NCBI RefSeq assembly: GCF_000737715.1
Contig: NZ_JPRN01000007.1
Location: 62,001 to 126,000, forward strand
Length of the DNA stretch: 64,000 bases
Direction: 5' to 3'
Source: Chryseobacterium sp. JM1
GTDB lineage: Bacteria > Bacteroidota > Bacteroidia > Flavobacteriales > Weeksellaceae
The notes below the pieces were generated by a model, which ran no database searches, had not been told where the DNA came from, and saw nothing but the letters and a program-made list of their open reading frames with translations. Positions 17,793 to 25,601 of this stretch are shown piece by piece (the stretch's first letter is position 1; each line of letters starts with the position of its first letter). Position numbers and translations under genes: made by a program.

Positions 17793-19793
17793 TTAATCCT
17801 TTTGCACCAAATGCTGTAAATCGGGGTCATTTTTAATCCGCTCCAATTCACTTTCAACGATGTTCAGAATATCAGTTTTTATATTGCGGTAGTTACTTTC
17901 AATTTCTTGCTTCATTTTGTTCTCGCCTTGCTCATTTACAAAGGATAAAATTTCCGGAATATTTTGGTAGGCTTTGGTTTCTGCGGCTACTTTCTCATTA
18001 TCCACTACGATTTCAGCGTGGAAAATCTTTTGATCAATGCGTTCATCGAAGTTATCCGATACAGATCCAACAAACATACCCTGTGTAAGTGTTGAAATTT
18101 TGGAAGCCGGGATAAGACTGTCTAATTGTGTGGATATGGAGGTTGATTTATCATTACGATTGATGGTCATACTTTGGCGTTTCTGCAACACTTTTCCAAA
18201 ACGTTCCGATAAGCTTTTGGCAGTTTCGCCTACAACCTGTCCACTGAAAATATTGCCTACAGTGTTCTGAATAACCTTGCTTTCCTTATCGCCGTAATCA
18301 CGCGTTAATTGCGAAAAGTCCTGAAAGCCCAAGCAAACCGCCACCTTATTACTTCTCGCAGTTGCGATGAGATTATCCAGCCCCCTAAAATAAATTGTGG
18401 GCAGCTCATCGATGATTACCGAGCTTTTCAATTGCCCTTTTTTATTGATGAGCTTTACAATTCGGGAATTGTACAAACCCAAAGCTGCGGAGTAGATATT
18501 TTGGCGGTCTGGATTGTTACCTACACATAATATCTTTGGTTCTTTTGGGTTGTTGATGTCCAATGAAAAATCATCGCCTGTCATAACCCAATACAACTGA
18601 GGGCTAATCATTCTTGATAATGGAATTTTAGCCGATGCAATCTGCCCCTGTAATTGGTCTTGTGCTCCGCCTTGCCACGCATCCATAAAGGGTGACAAAT
18701 AATTTTCTAAATCAGGATAGGACGTTAATATAGTGAAGACATCCGAGTACTTTTTATTCAATAATTCAATAGCGTGTGGGAATGTACAATACTTGCCGTT
18801 TTCGTAGATTTTCAGATACCAAATAATGGCGGCTAACAGGATAATCGGACTTTCTACGAAAAAATCCCCCTGCTTCTGTATCCACGACCTGTTAAGGTTC
18901 AACATTATCGTATAAGCCGCTTCATAAGCATCGGATATGTCCGTCATAAAGTCGGGATTAAGTGGATTACAACGGTGGCTCTTGCGTGGGTCGTCAAAGT
19001 TTATAACATAGAATTTCGGCTGTACCTTATACTTATCCCTGTTCTTCAGTAGGTGATTGTAAGCAATCGTTGAAAGGTCGTCAAACTTAAAATCGTATAT
19101 ATACATACTGAAACCTTTCTCAATCTGCTGCTTAATGTAGTTGTTCACGATAGCATACGATTTACCGGAACCAGGAGTACCCAATACGATTGATGCCCTG
19201 AAAGGATTTACAATATTTATCCACCCGTTGTTCCATTTGCCTTTGTAGTAAAATTTGGTGGGCAGGTTAACGGAATATTCATTTTCCATCAGCTTTGTTT
19301 CCTGTTGAAAGCTCTCGTTCTCGTTGTTGAAAACATCGTCCATTAAGTTGGTACGAAGCAAGCGGCTCATCCATACGCCCGCCATCAGCAAAGCAATATA
19401 ACCTAACGAGATAGTAAGGATATACAGAAATGTGCCTATTACCGGAGATAGCTTTAACAACGGCGTGTTCAGAAAGAACAGCACAAAACCAACGCCCAAA
19501 GCCACGTAGATTTTAGCCCAGGTTATCTTCTCATTCTTTACGCCTTTCGTTCCCAAACAACTCAAAGCAAGCAAAACCAAAGCGAACGCCTTGGTATAAA
19601 GGGTATGTGAAAACAAGCCCGCCGTCCGGTCGAAATTGCCTAATATCTTGTTGATTATTTCCAACGTCCAACCACGTTCTAAAAAGAACCCGTAGCAGAA
19701 CCAATAAAGGTGCATCAGCACCAAAAGAATACTGACTGCCCGCATAAAAGCCATTATTTTGGCTAAACCTCTTAAATCGTCTTCTCCCTGCAT
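17793..19793 (-). CDS. mobC: Conjugation coupling protein (VirD4/TraG-type ATPase, MobC)
   Basis: A 666-aa protein with N-terminal membrane segments (about residues 10-160) and a cytoplasmic VirD4-like ATPase domain. Walker A is GTPGSGKSYAIVNN near residue 210; the Walker B-type SVIIDELPTIYFRG lies near 460. It brings the relaxase-DNA complex to the type IV secretion channel. In Bacteroidetes ICEs this gene (mobC) follows the relaxase gene; here the mer-like module (19991-21168) is inserted between them. The C-terminal 100 residues are charged and helical. Confidence 0.92.
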   Translation of the reverse strand: MQGEDDLRGLAKIMAFMRAVSILLVLMHLYWFCYGFFLERGWTLEIINKILGNFDRTAGLFSHTLYTKAFALVLLALSCLGTKGVKNEKITWAKIYVALGVGFVLFFLNTPLLKLSPVIGTFLYILTISLGYIALLMAGVWMSRLLRTNLMDDVFNNENESFQQETKLMENEYSVNLPTKFYYKGKWNNGWINIVNPFRASIVLGTPGSGKSYAIVNNYIKQQIEKGFSMYIYDFKFDDLSTIAYNHLLKNRDKYKVQPKFYVINFDDPRKSHRCNPLNPDFMTDISDAYEAAYTIMLNLNRSWIQKQGDFFVESPIILLAAIIWYLKIYENGKYCTFPHAIELLNKKYSDVFTILTSYPDLENYLSPFMDAWQGGAQDQLQGQIASAKIPLSRMISPQLYWVMTGDDFSLDINNPKEPKILCVGNNPDRQNIYSAALGLYNSRIVKLINKKGQLKSSVIIDELPTIYFRGLDNLIATARSNKVAVCLGFQDFSQLTRDYGDKESKVIQNTVGNIFSGQVVGETAKSLSERFGKVLQKRQSMTINRNDKSTSISTQLDSLIPASKISTLTQGMFVGSVSDNFDERIDQKIFHAEIVVDNEKVAAETKAYQNIPEILSFVNEQGENKMKQEIESNYRNIKTDILNIVESELERIKNDPDLQHLVQKD

Positions 19794-19856
19794 TCTTTTT
19801 TAGTTTTAATGTTCGGGCGTGAATTTAAAGGCTCTACACAGCGGCTATAAGAATGT

Positions 19857-19890
19857 GGCAGTCAATGGCGGTGCGTGGCAGTGTTTGGCG
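19857..19890 (-). repeat. Copy of the 20-bp-period ICE repeat
   Basis: On the minus strand CCAAACACTGCC (19888-19877) is followed 20 bp on by a second ACTGCC (ending 19857). Related copies occur at 23320-23351, 25071-25100, 39120-39149 and, degenerate, 29045-29068. The 197-bp gap between mobC and the next gene holds nothing else that I can recognise. Confidence 0.55.
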
Positions 19891-19990
19891 AAGTGATAAG
19901 AGTTGTAGCTTCTATGATCCTTTTGTATCGTAACATTTATGAAGCATCCAAATAAAAAATACTTTTAGTTGCTCTTCTGTTTTCTGTCCG

Positions 19991-20197
19991 TCAGCAACAT
20001 TTTTTGTCCTGCTGAATTGGTGGACAAGGAACACTTCCGTAACTACAATAAACACAACAGTCTCCTTGTTTTGGTTTAAGAACTTGTTTGCATTTTTCAC
20101 ATTCGTAGAAATATTGGCAAGCGTCTGTCGGCATTGTTTCTTCTTTCTTGTGTCCGCAGTTGGGGCAAGTAATTGTTGATTGCAATATGATTTCCAT
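19991..20197 (-). CDS. GDCCVxC-motif small Cys-rich protein
   Basis: A 68-aa protein with four Cys-containing motifs: TCPNCGHKK, CEKCKQVL, GDCCVYCSYG and a terminal KKCC. It is a member of the GDCCVxC family, found beside MerTP-like transporters in Bacteroidetes and sometimes as a selenoprotein. The N-terminal part looks like a zinc ribbon. It is the last gene of a three-gene unit with MerTP and an ArsR regulator, 6 bp after merTP, so binding or handing over of a soft metal is likely (inference). Confidence 0.85.
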   Translation of the reverse strand: MEIILQSTITCPNCGHKKEETMPTDACQYFYECEKCKQVLKPKQGDCCVYCSYGSVPCPPIQQDKKCC

Positions 20198-20203
20198 TTG
20201 GTT

Positions 20204-20797
20204 TTATTTTTTGTCGGTTACAGAATATCCTGTTGAGTTAATTGCTTTTTCGACCTCAGAAATATTCGTTTTTGAGTTGTCAAATTCCACGATTGCGTTT
20301 CCTTTTTCGTATGAGGCGTTTGAACTTATTATTCCTGTCAATTTATTTACTTCGTGATTTACGTGTTCGCCACAACTTGCACAAGTCATTCCGCTAATCG
20401 TAAATTCTACTTTTTGAATATTGGATTTGTCCACCGCTATAATTTGCTTTTCTGTCTTTGGGTAGAAAATGCTTGAGTAGTATGGAAAGGCAAGCATTAC
20501 GATTGCAAATGCTGTTACAATTCCTAAAAACATTTTTGACTGAATGAATTTTGGTTTTTCTTCTGTCTCACAATTGCAATCTATCTGCTTTTTGGGTTTC
20601 AACTTTTGATACCAAGCAAAACCAAGAACCAAAATTGTCAACCCGATAAAATAGGGTCGAAAAGGTTCAAGCCAAGAAAAAGTGGAAGCAAGACCGCTTG
20701 TTCCTGCAATAAGAGCCAATACTGGTGTGATGCAACAAAGAGAAGCTGCAATTGTAGTCAAAAGTCCTGCACCAATTAATTTTTTGTCAGTTTTCAT
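20204..20797 (-). CDS. MerTP fusion: mercuric/metal transport protein with HMA domain
   Basis: A 197-aa inner-membrane protein. Residues 1-115 have three hydrophobic segments with the MerT-like Cys pair in ASLCCITPVLAL; residues 125-197 are a heavy-metal-associated domain with GMTCASC. MerT takes up Hg2+ for reduction by MerA, but no merA lies in the window, so the substrate may differ. It overlaps the ArsR regulator gene by 4 bp. A further Cys pair (QIDCNCETE) sits in the cytoplasmic linker. Confidence 0.88.
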   Translation of the reverse strand: MKTDKKLIGAGLLTTIAASLCCITPVLALIAGTSGLASTFSWLEPFRPYFIGLTILVLGFAWYQKLKPKKQIDCNCETEEKPKFIQSKMFLGIVTAFAIVMLAFPYYSSIFYPKTEKQIIAVDKSNIQKVEFTISGMTCASCGEHVNHEVNKLTGIISSNASYEKGNAIVEFDNSKTNISEVEKAINSTGYSVTDKK

Positions 20798-21168
20798 ATT
20801 GTTTCTAATATTTTGTTTTCGTCAAGTATTTTGAAAAATGGTTTCAGCATTTTTTCATACTCTTTAGTCAGTGAGTGAAAAATAGTTTGAGCTTCTCGTT
20901 CGGTTTCAATAAGTTTTCTGTCTTTGAGTTTCCGCAAGTGTTGTGAAACCGCTGAAATTGTCATACCAAGAATATCACTTATATCACAAACACAAAGTCG
21001 TTTTTCTTCATAAAGTAGAAAGAGTATTTTCAGTCTTACATTGTTTCCCGCTAATTCAAGTCCGTTCGATAAATAGTCAAAAGAACCGTTGAGTTCTGAA
21101 ACTCGGTCTTTACAGCGGTTTATTTGTTTAATGTCTGCTTGTTGTCGTATGCAAGAATTATTGTCCAT
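20794..21168 (-). CDS. ArsR/SmtB-family metalloregulator of the mer-like module
   Basis: A 124-aa winged-helix repressor. Start chosen at 21168 (MDNNSC) because a promoter -7 box lies immediately upstream; a longer frame to 21252 would include it. The metal-binding motif RLCVCDISDIL in the alpha-3 region (CxC) resembles ArsR/CadC-type sensors, followed by the recognition helix TISAVSQHLRKLKD. It would derepress merTP and the GDCCVxC gene on metal binding. With only 4 nt between the -7 box and ATG, its mRNA is probably leaderless. Confidence 0.87.
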   Translation of the reverse strand: MDNNSCIRQQADIKQINRCKDRVSELNGSFDYLSNGLELAGNNVRLKILFLLYEEKRLCVCDISDILGMTISAVSQHLRKLKDRKLIETEREAQTIFHSLTKEYEKMLKPFFKILDENKILETI

Positions 21169-21172
21169 AGCA

Positions 21173-21212
21173 CAAAGATAGTCAATTTGTTTATTTAAGC
21201 AATTACTTAAAT
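21173..21212 (-). promoter_or_regulatory. Promoter and ArsR-type operator of the mer-like module
   Basis: On the minus strand TTG, 19 bp, then TATCTTTG (21180-21173) gives a consensus Bacteroidetes promoter. The palindrome ATTTAAG-CAATTA-CTTAAAT (21193-21212) covers the -33 element, as expected for autoregulation by the ArsR protein. The transcript would start at or next to the ATG at 21168. Confidence 0.7.
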
Positions 21213-21296
21213 ACAACTCAAATTCTTTCAGAATTATAAAGTGACAGCTCAATAAATCTTTTTAAAAACAGATTTTTAATTCCAAAATCTGACCTC

Positions 21297-22577
21297 TTAC
21301 AGTCTTCTTTTTTTTTTCTTCTTCATTTTGTTAGCAAAATCCTGTTCCTCGTAATCATCGCCCTGTGCTTCGGGTAACAAACCGCCAAATGCCTCAATCA
21401 AACCGTCTTCGTTTTTTTCAGTAGTATTCAGGAAGTCGAACAAATGATGAGGTTCTTCCGCAGGAAGATCTGCATCATTTGATGTGGATGTTTTTGGAAG
21501 TTGTACGACAGGTTCTTTAATCTCCGGTTTGATATTATTGTTCCAATAATCATTAAAGGTATTGGCAGAAAGTTCCTTTGCTAAGCGTGAACCGTTCCAA
21601 ACCGCCTTTGAATTGTGGTCTATGAAAGTGATACCATAAATACGACCTGTATCGTTCCGGCGGACCACTACATTAATGCCCTGTTCACTCAACTGCTTTT
21701 TAAAAGCCTGCTCATCATTTGTGGATTTCAGAGCAATAGAAATTGCAGCTTTTAGGGTCTGCTTACTTGGGTGGTCTTTTAAATCCTCTTTGCATTTTGC
21801 AAAATGCAGTTCCAAAGCCGGAAGCCCTGCATTTTTACCAAACAACGAAGCCTTGAACGGATGCCCGGCTCTTTCGCCTTTCTCGTTTAAAGGAATATAT
21901 AATAAGCCTTGCCGCATTTTTCCCTGCAATTCGCCCTCCACTTTTTCGGTGGTAACATTAAACAGGGAAAGCAAGGCATTGTATTCGCCCAAAGTCTGAA
22001 ACTTATAATAATTCGGTAGGTGGCGGACAACCGAAGCGATTTGGCTTTTCACATCGCCTGCCCGATAATCTACCGGACGGAAAATCTTGTCGTTCTGCTT
22101 GTGTTCTTTATCGGTTGCGGGTATCAAGCCGTGTTGTCTTTCCAGTTCACGGCACACATTCATAGACCGCATTTTCTCGAATTTGTCCGAAATCTTTTTG
22201 CCCTGCTCGTCCACGCAAACCGATACAATGTGTATATGGCTGCGGTCGATATCGGTATGTTTGAATACCACAAAAGGCTGTTCGCCGTAGCCCATTTCCC
22301 GCATATATTCTTCCGCCATTTGCCGAAACCTGTCATCGCTAACCTTATCTTTCGGGTCGGGATTGAGCGAAATATGCAACGTATGCTTTTCCGTATTGCG
22401 GTTGGCAATCAGGTAAGGTGCAAAAGATTGTGCTAATTGTGCAACAGTATATGCTCCAGTTGGCGTTTCGATTATCTTATTTGCGAACAGAATTTTCCCG
22501 TTTTCATTCTCTACTTTGAGCTGATTGTACGCCAATGCACCGTATAAATTCCCGCTTCTGCCAATCTTTGCTATCAT
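21297..22577 (-). CDS. mobB: Relaxase / mobilisation nuclease
   Basis: A 426-aa DNA relaxase of the MOBP-like Bacteroidetes group. It nicks oriT and stays covalently bound to the 5' end. The metal-binding His motif DRSHIHIVS lies near residue 113, with NTEKHTLHISLNP before it; Tyr residues near the N-terminus (LYGALAYNQ) are candidates for the nicking nucleophile. The C-terminus is very basic (KKKKKRRL). The accessory gene lies 8 bp upstream. Confidence 0.92.
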   Translation of the reverse strand: MIAKIGRSGNLYGALAYNQLKVENENGKILFANKIIETPTGAYTVAQLAQSFAPYLIANRNTEKHTLHISLNPDPKDKVSDDRFRQMAEEYMREMGYGEQPFVVFKHTDIDRSHIHIVSVCVDEQGKKISDKFEKMRSMNVCRELERQHGLIPATDKEHKQNDKIFRPVDYRAGDVKSQIASVVRHLPNYYKFQTLGEYNALLSLFNVTTEKVEGELQGKMRQGLLYIPLNEKGERAGHPFKASLFGKNAGLPALELHFAKCKEDLKDHPSKQTLKAAISIALKSTNDEQAFKKQLSEQGINVVVRRNDTGRIYGITFIDHNSKAVWNGSRLAKELSANTFNDYWNNNIKPEIKEPVVQLPKTSTSNDADLPAEEPHHLFDFLNTTEKNEDGLIEAFGGLLPEAQGDDYEEQDFANKMKKKKKRRL

Positions 22578-22585
22578 CTGTACTG

Positions 22586-23017
22586 CTATTTTTTCAGGTT
22601 CTTTGCTTCAAATTCTTCGGTTATCTGAATGATTTTTTGGCATAGCATCGCCATTTCAGCCGTTTGTTTTTCCAATTTGTAAAGGAACGCTGCGGCTTTT
22701 TTCTCCGAAAAATTCTTGTACAACAGCTTTACAATCTGGTTATAGTTTACACCTATGGAGCGAAACTGGCTGTGAAAAGAAGTCAGTCGCATATAAAAAT
22801 CAACTGTTCCTTTGTCAATTTTAACCGATTTCATTTCCTTACTAAACAGCAGGGAAATAATAAACTTTGCTTTATTGGGCATTCCCGATGCTTCAAAAAG
22901 CGATAAAAGTTTGGCGTTTTCTTCGTCTGTAAGGCGGAAAACGTGGCGATGGATGCTTGGGTCGGTCTTAGCTCTCCGTCCGCCCTTATTCTGTTTTTTG
23001 TTATTGTTCTCGTTCAT
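22586..23017 (-). CDS. mobA: Mobilisation accessory protein MobA
   Basis: A 143-aa basic protein, starting MNENNNKKQNKGGRRAKTD; a longer frame to 23044 is possible but adds residues without family character. The segment HRHVFRLTDEENAKLLSLFE resembles the ribbon-helix-helix of relaxosome accessory proteins, and NYNQIVKLLYK is also typical of MobC/BmgB-like proteins. It would bind oriT and assist the relaxase encoded next. A likely oriT (23084-23139) lies just upstream. Confidence 0.85.
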   Translation of the reverse strand: MNENNNKKQNKGGRRAKTDPSIHRHVFRLTDEENAKLLSLFEASGMPNKAKFIISLLFSKEMKSVKIDKGTVDFYMRLTSFHSQFRSIGVNYNQIVKLLYKNFSEKKAAAFLYKLEKQTAEMAMLCQKIIQITEEFEAKNLKK

Positions 23018-23083
23018 CACTAATCCATTTTTAAATCCACACAAAACGCTGACTTCGGAAGACGTTTTTTAAGCTCCCAGCAG

Positions 23084-23139
23084 GGCAAGTTGTTTTGAGG
23101 CACTAACTCGGTTTCGAGTGCCTCAAAACACAACTTGCC
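23084..23139. other. Candidate origin of transfer (oriT) inverted repeat
   Basis: Arms of 21 and 23 nt, GGCAAGTTG..TTTGAGGCACT (23084-23104) and its complement (23117-23139) with a 2-nt bulge, around a 12-nt loop. It lies about 70 bp upstream of mobA and the relaxase gene, the usual place for oriT in this class. The nick site cannot be read from sequence. Confidence 0.5.
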
Positions 23140-23303
23140 GTGTTCTGTTGAACACAAAAATCCGCCCTGCGGGACGGATTGGATGTAACAGGGAAAAACG
23201 GATAGAAGCCGTTCCCGTTACCCTCCATTTTGTCAAAAGACTTTTGCATAAATCCGTTAATAAAAATCATTTTACAAAGTAAAGCCCTGTTTACGAAAGC
23301 ATT

Positions 23304-23351
23304 GTACTGTATAGCAGTACCAAACACTGCCTTTGAACGCCAAACACTGCC
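23304..23351 (+). repeat. 20-bp-period ICE repeat, two full units, next to a small hairpin
   Basis: CCAAACACTGCC occurs at 23320-23331 and again at 23340-23351. Directly to the left is GTACTG-TATAG-CAGTAC (23304-23320). This is the cleanest copy of the dispersed repeat. The 680-bp gene-free gap 23045-23717 holds this, the oriT candidate and the 8-bp repeat array. Confidence 0.6.
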
Positions 23352-23468
23352 ACAGCTCAATCAGCGGTTAAATCAATCGCTTTATTTGCCGTAGAATTTT
23401 AGTGCAGGTAGTAAAAAATGTATCTAAACAAAGAAGAAAATCAGGTTTGCAAACAGATAGTTTGGAAT

Positions 23469-23528
23469 AAAAGCATAAGGTTTTAAAAGCATAAAACAAT
23501 AAAAGTGTAAAAGCATAAAAGCGGTAAA
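23469..23528 (+). repeat. AT-rich array with 8-bp periodicity upstream of traA
   Basis: Reading in 8-mers from 23469: AAAAGCAT, AAGGTTTT, AAAAGCAT, AAAACAAT, AAAAGTGT, AAAAGCAT, AAAAGCGG. Three copies are identical and the others are degenerate. It lies about 190 bp upstream of the ParA-like gene, so it may be a partition or iteron-type binding site, or simply a phased A-tract bend. Confidence 0.5.
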
Positions 23529-23717
23529 GCAATTTACCTGTTGCAAGTTTTTCCACTTGCCAAAGAATGTACCTAACAAGGCAAAAATGAAAGCAAATAC
23601 CTGTGCAGGAAAGCACCCAAAAGGGAATGCAGGAATATATGAACGAGGTAATAATCAGATAAACCAATATTCAATCCTACAAAACAGATAAAGTGTGTAA
23701 CAATAAATTTTTAAATA

Positions 23718-24485
23718 ATGGAAACAACAAAGAAAACTTTAAAAATCAGCTTCTCCACCCAAAAGGGCGGTGTGGGAAAATCCACGATGACCACCTTGCT
23801 GGCAAGTGTGCTTCATTACCGTTTAGGTTTTAATGTACTGGTGATGGACTGCGACTTTCCACAACACAGCCTGACAAATATGCGTGAAAGGGATAAGAGA
23901 ACCATAATGCAGAACGACTACCATAAAAAGGCAGCAATGAAGCAGTTTCAAACCATCAACAAAAAAGCGTACCCGATTATTAAATGCAAGGCTGAAACGG
24001 CTTTGGATAAAGCATCGGAATATACAAGCCAGTCGGCGGTTGAACCGGATGTGGTTTTCTTCGATCTGCCCGGAACAGCCAATACCAAAGGCGTACTGAC
24101 TACCTTGAAAAAAATGGACTTTATCTTTTCGCCCATTACTGCCGATCGTTTGGTAGTGGAAAGTACATTGGGCTTTACCAAGGCCTTTCTCGGACTTCCC
24201 CAAACGGACGAGGGAAATCCCGAACAAGAGATGTGGCTATTTTGGAACCAAGTGGACGGGAGGGAAAGAACAGGATTGTACGCGGCATACCAAAATGTCA
24301 TCAATGCACTGAATCTGCCCATAATGGAAACAAGGATAATGGACAGCAAACGTTTCCGAAAGGAAACAGACGACACAGGCAGTTATGTGTTCCGATCAAG
24401 TTTGCTGCCTGCTGAACCACAGTTGATGAAAGCAACGAAAATGGATTTGTTTGTCGAGGAATTTTTAAAAATCACTCATCTATAA
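23718..24485 (+). CDS. traA: ParA-family ATPase, TraA
   Basis: A 255-aa ParA/MinD-like ATPase. The deviant Walker A KGGVGKST is at residues 17-24, followed by VLVMDCDFPQHSL, and Walker B VVFFDLPGTANTKG. In Bacteroidetes ICEs this gene (traA) begins the tra cluster and may act in maintenance or positioning of the element. It opens a rightward unit with the next two genes at 12 and 3 bp spacing. Confidence 0.9.
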   Translation: METTKKTLKISFSTQKGGVGKSTMTTLLASVLHYRLGFNVLVMDCDFPQHSLTNMRERDKRTIMQNDYHKKAAMKQFQTINKKAYPIIKCKAETALDKASEYTSQSAVEPDVVFFDLPGTANTKGVLTTLKKMDFIFSPITADRLVVESTLGFTKAFLGLPQTDEGNPEQEMWLFWNQVDGRERTGLYAAYQNVINALNLPIMETRIMDSKRFRKETDDTGSYVFRSSLLPAEPQLMKATKMDLFVEEFLKITHL

Positions 24486-24497
24486 AAACAGTAAAGT

Positions 24498-24902
24498 ATG
24501 GCTTCAAATAACAAAAACAACGATTTTGAAAAGCCCAATGTTGATGAGGAATACCTTATGAACATCATAAGCGGCGATGAGCTTGTAGCTCCACCGAGCA
24601 ATAACAAAAAGCAGGATGTACCAAAGGAAACCAAGCCAAGGGAAAAAGCCCGTAACAGTTCATCAAAAAAAGTGGACTATGAGGAAACGTTTTTGGTCAA
24701 TCGGTTTCCATCGGGGCGTAACGGCAAGGTCGTTTACATACGCCCTGAATACCACGAAAGATTGCTCCGCATCGTTCAACTGACAAGGGAAGAAAGAACA
24801 ACGCTCTACTCTTACATTGACAACATTCTCGAACATCATTTCAGGGAGTACCGTGAAGATATTACCGATTATTTCAACGAACATTTTAAACCTATTCTAT
24901 AA
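24498..24902 (+). CDS. traB: Conjugal transfer protein TraB (DUF3408)
   Basis: A 134-aa protein of the DUF3408 family. The N-terminal 55 residues are polar and probably disordered; the rest (VYIRPEYHERLLRIVQLTRE) resembles a ribbon-helix-helix DNA-binding fold, with a helical tail HHFREYREDITDYF. Proteins of this family sit next to ParA in Bacteroidetes conjugative transposons and may be its DNA-binding partner (inference). Confidence 0.85.
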   Translation: MASNNKNNDFEKPNVDEEYLMNIISGDELVAPPSNNKKQDVPKETKPREKARNSSSKKVDYEETFLVNRFPSGRNGKVVYIRPEYHERLLRIVQLTREERTTLYSYIDNILEHHFREYREDITDYFNEHFKPIL

Positions 24903-24905
24903 GCT

Positions 24906-25541
24906 ATGGAAATAGTAATTGTGATATGCCTACTCATAGTCATTGTCCTGCTATTGCAGGATAAAATTGTAATTCATAAAAGGTCGAAACAAGACCCTCC
25001 GCATAAAAAAGTCAACCCGAACTTACCCGATATTATGGGACAGCCCAAACCTGTAGAACGCCTTTCCCTGCCAAACACTGCCACTGAACGCCAAATTCAG
25101 GAAAACGAAATAAACCCTGCTAATTTAGACATTGAGTACGACGAAAATGAAAACGTAAGTGTTCAAATTCCGCAGGAAGAGCTGGACGAAGTTTTCAGAA
25201 ATATGCCTGATTTGGATGAAGAGGAAGAAGAATGGAACAGGTACGGAATATCCGGTGGTGATAACGGTTTTGCCCAAGGGGTTACCTTTGAAGAACTAAG
25301 CTCCGTGGGGGTGTTGCTCCAAAAAGAAGAATTGGAACCAGCCCAAAAGGAAACAGCGATAGCGATAGTTCAAAAAATACAGGGAACTGAGTTATTCAAC
25401 CTATTGGAAAATTCCATGGAAGATGCTTCCCGAAAAATAGCCGAGCTTTTGGATAGCACCCTTTCATCTGAAACGGAAGCCGGTTCTTCCACTTTGCGGA
25501 AAAGTGATTTGAGTGATTTTGACATTGGGGAGTTTGTGTAA
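24906..25541 (+). CDS. traD: Conjugal transfer protein TraD-like, membrane-anchored
   Basis: A 211-aa protein with one N-terminal membrane helix (IVIVICLLIVIVLLL) and a long acidic, Pro-rich cytoplasmic part; the DLDEEEEEWNRYGISGG segment is typical of TraD proteins of Bacteroidetes ICEs. It follows traB by 3 bp. A copy of the 20-bp-period repeat lies inside this gene (25071-25100), so the repeat has become coding. A terminator follows, cutting it off from traE. Confidence 0.75.
   Translation: MEIVIVICLLIVIVLLLQDKIVIHKRSKQDPPHKKVNPNLPDIMGQPKPVERLSLPNTATERQIQENEINPANLDIEYDENENVSVQIPQEELDEVFRNMPDLDEEEEEWNRYGISGGDNGFAQGVTFEELSSVGVLLQKEELEPAQKETAIAIVQKIQGTELFNLLENSMEDASRKIAELLDSTLSSETEAGSSTLRKSDLSDFDIGEFV
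25071..25100 (+). repeat. Copy of the 20-bp-period ICE repeat within traD
   Basis: CCAAACACTGCC at 25071-25082, then AACG and a second degenerate unit CCAAATTCAG from 25091, exactly 20 bp on. It is read through in frame by traD. Confidence 0.55.
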
Positions 25542-25560
25542 AAAAATAGAAGATTTTAAA

Positions 25561-25589
25561 TGAGCCTGAAATTTAGTTTTTCAGGCTCA
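25561..25589. terminator. Bidirectional intrinsic terminator
   Basis: Perfect arms TGAGCCTGAA (25561-25570) and TTCAGGCTCA (25580-25589) with a 9-nt loop; rightward it is followed by ATTTTTTC. It separates traD from the convergent metal-transport module. Confidence 0.85.
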
Positions 25590-25601
25590 ATTTTTTCTCA
25601 C

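Noticed and set aside
17793..19793. Calling this gene traG
   Set aside because: It is the VirD4-type coupling protein; the gene with VirB4 features (29804-32308) is TraG in Bacteroidetes naming.
23469..23528. CRISPR array
   Set aside because: The repeat unit is 8 bp without spacers and no cas genes are in the window.
23103..23667. Two open frames of 85 and 99 codons on the minus strand in the gap before traA
   Set aside because: They cover the oriT candidate, dispersed repeats and the AT-rich array, and their products are low-complexity without family features; best treated as non-coding.
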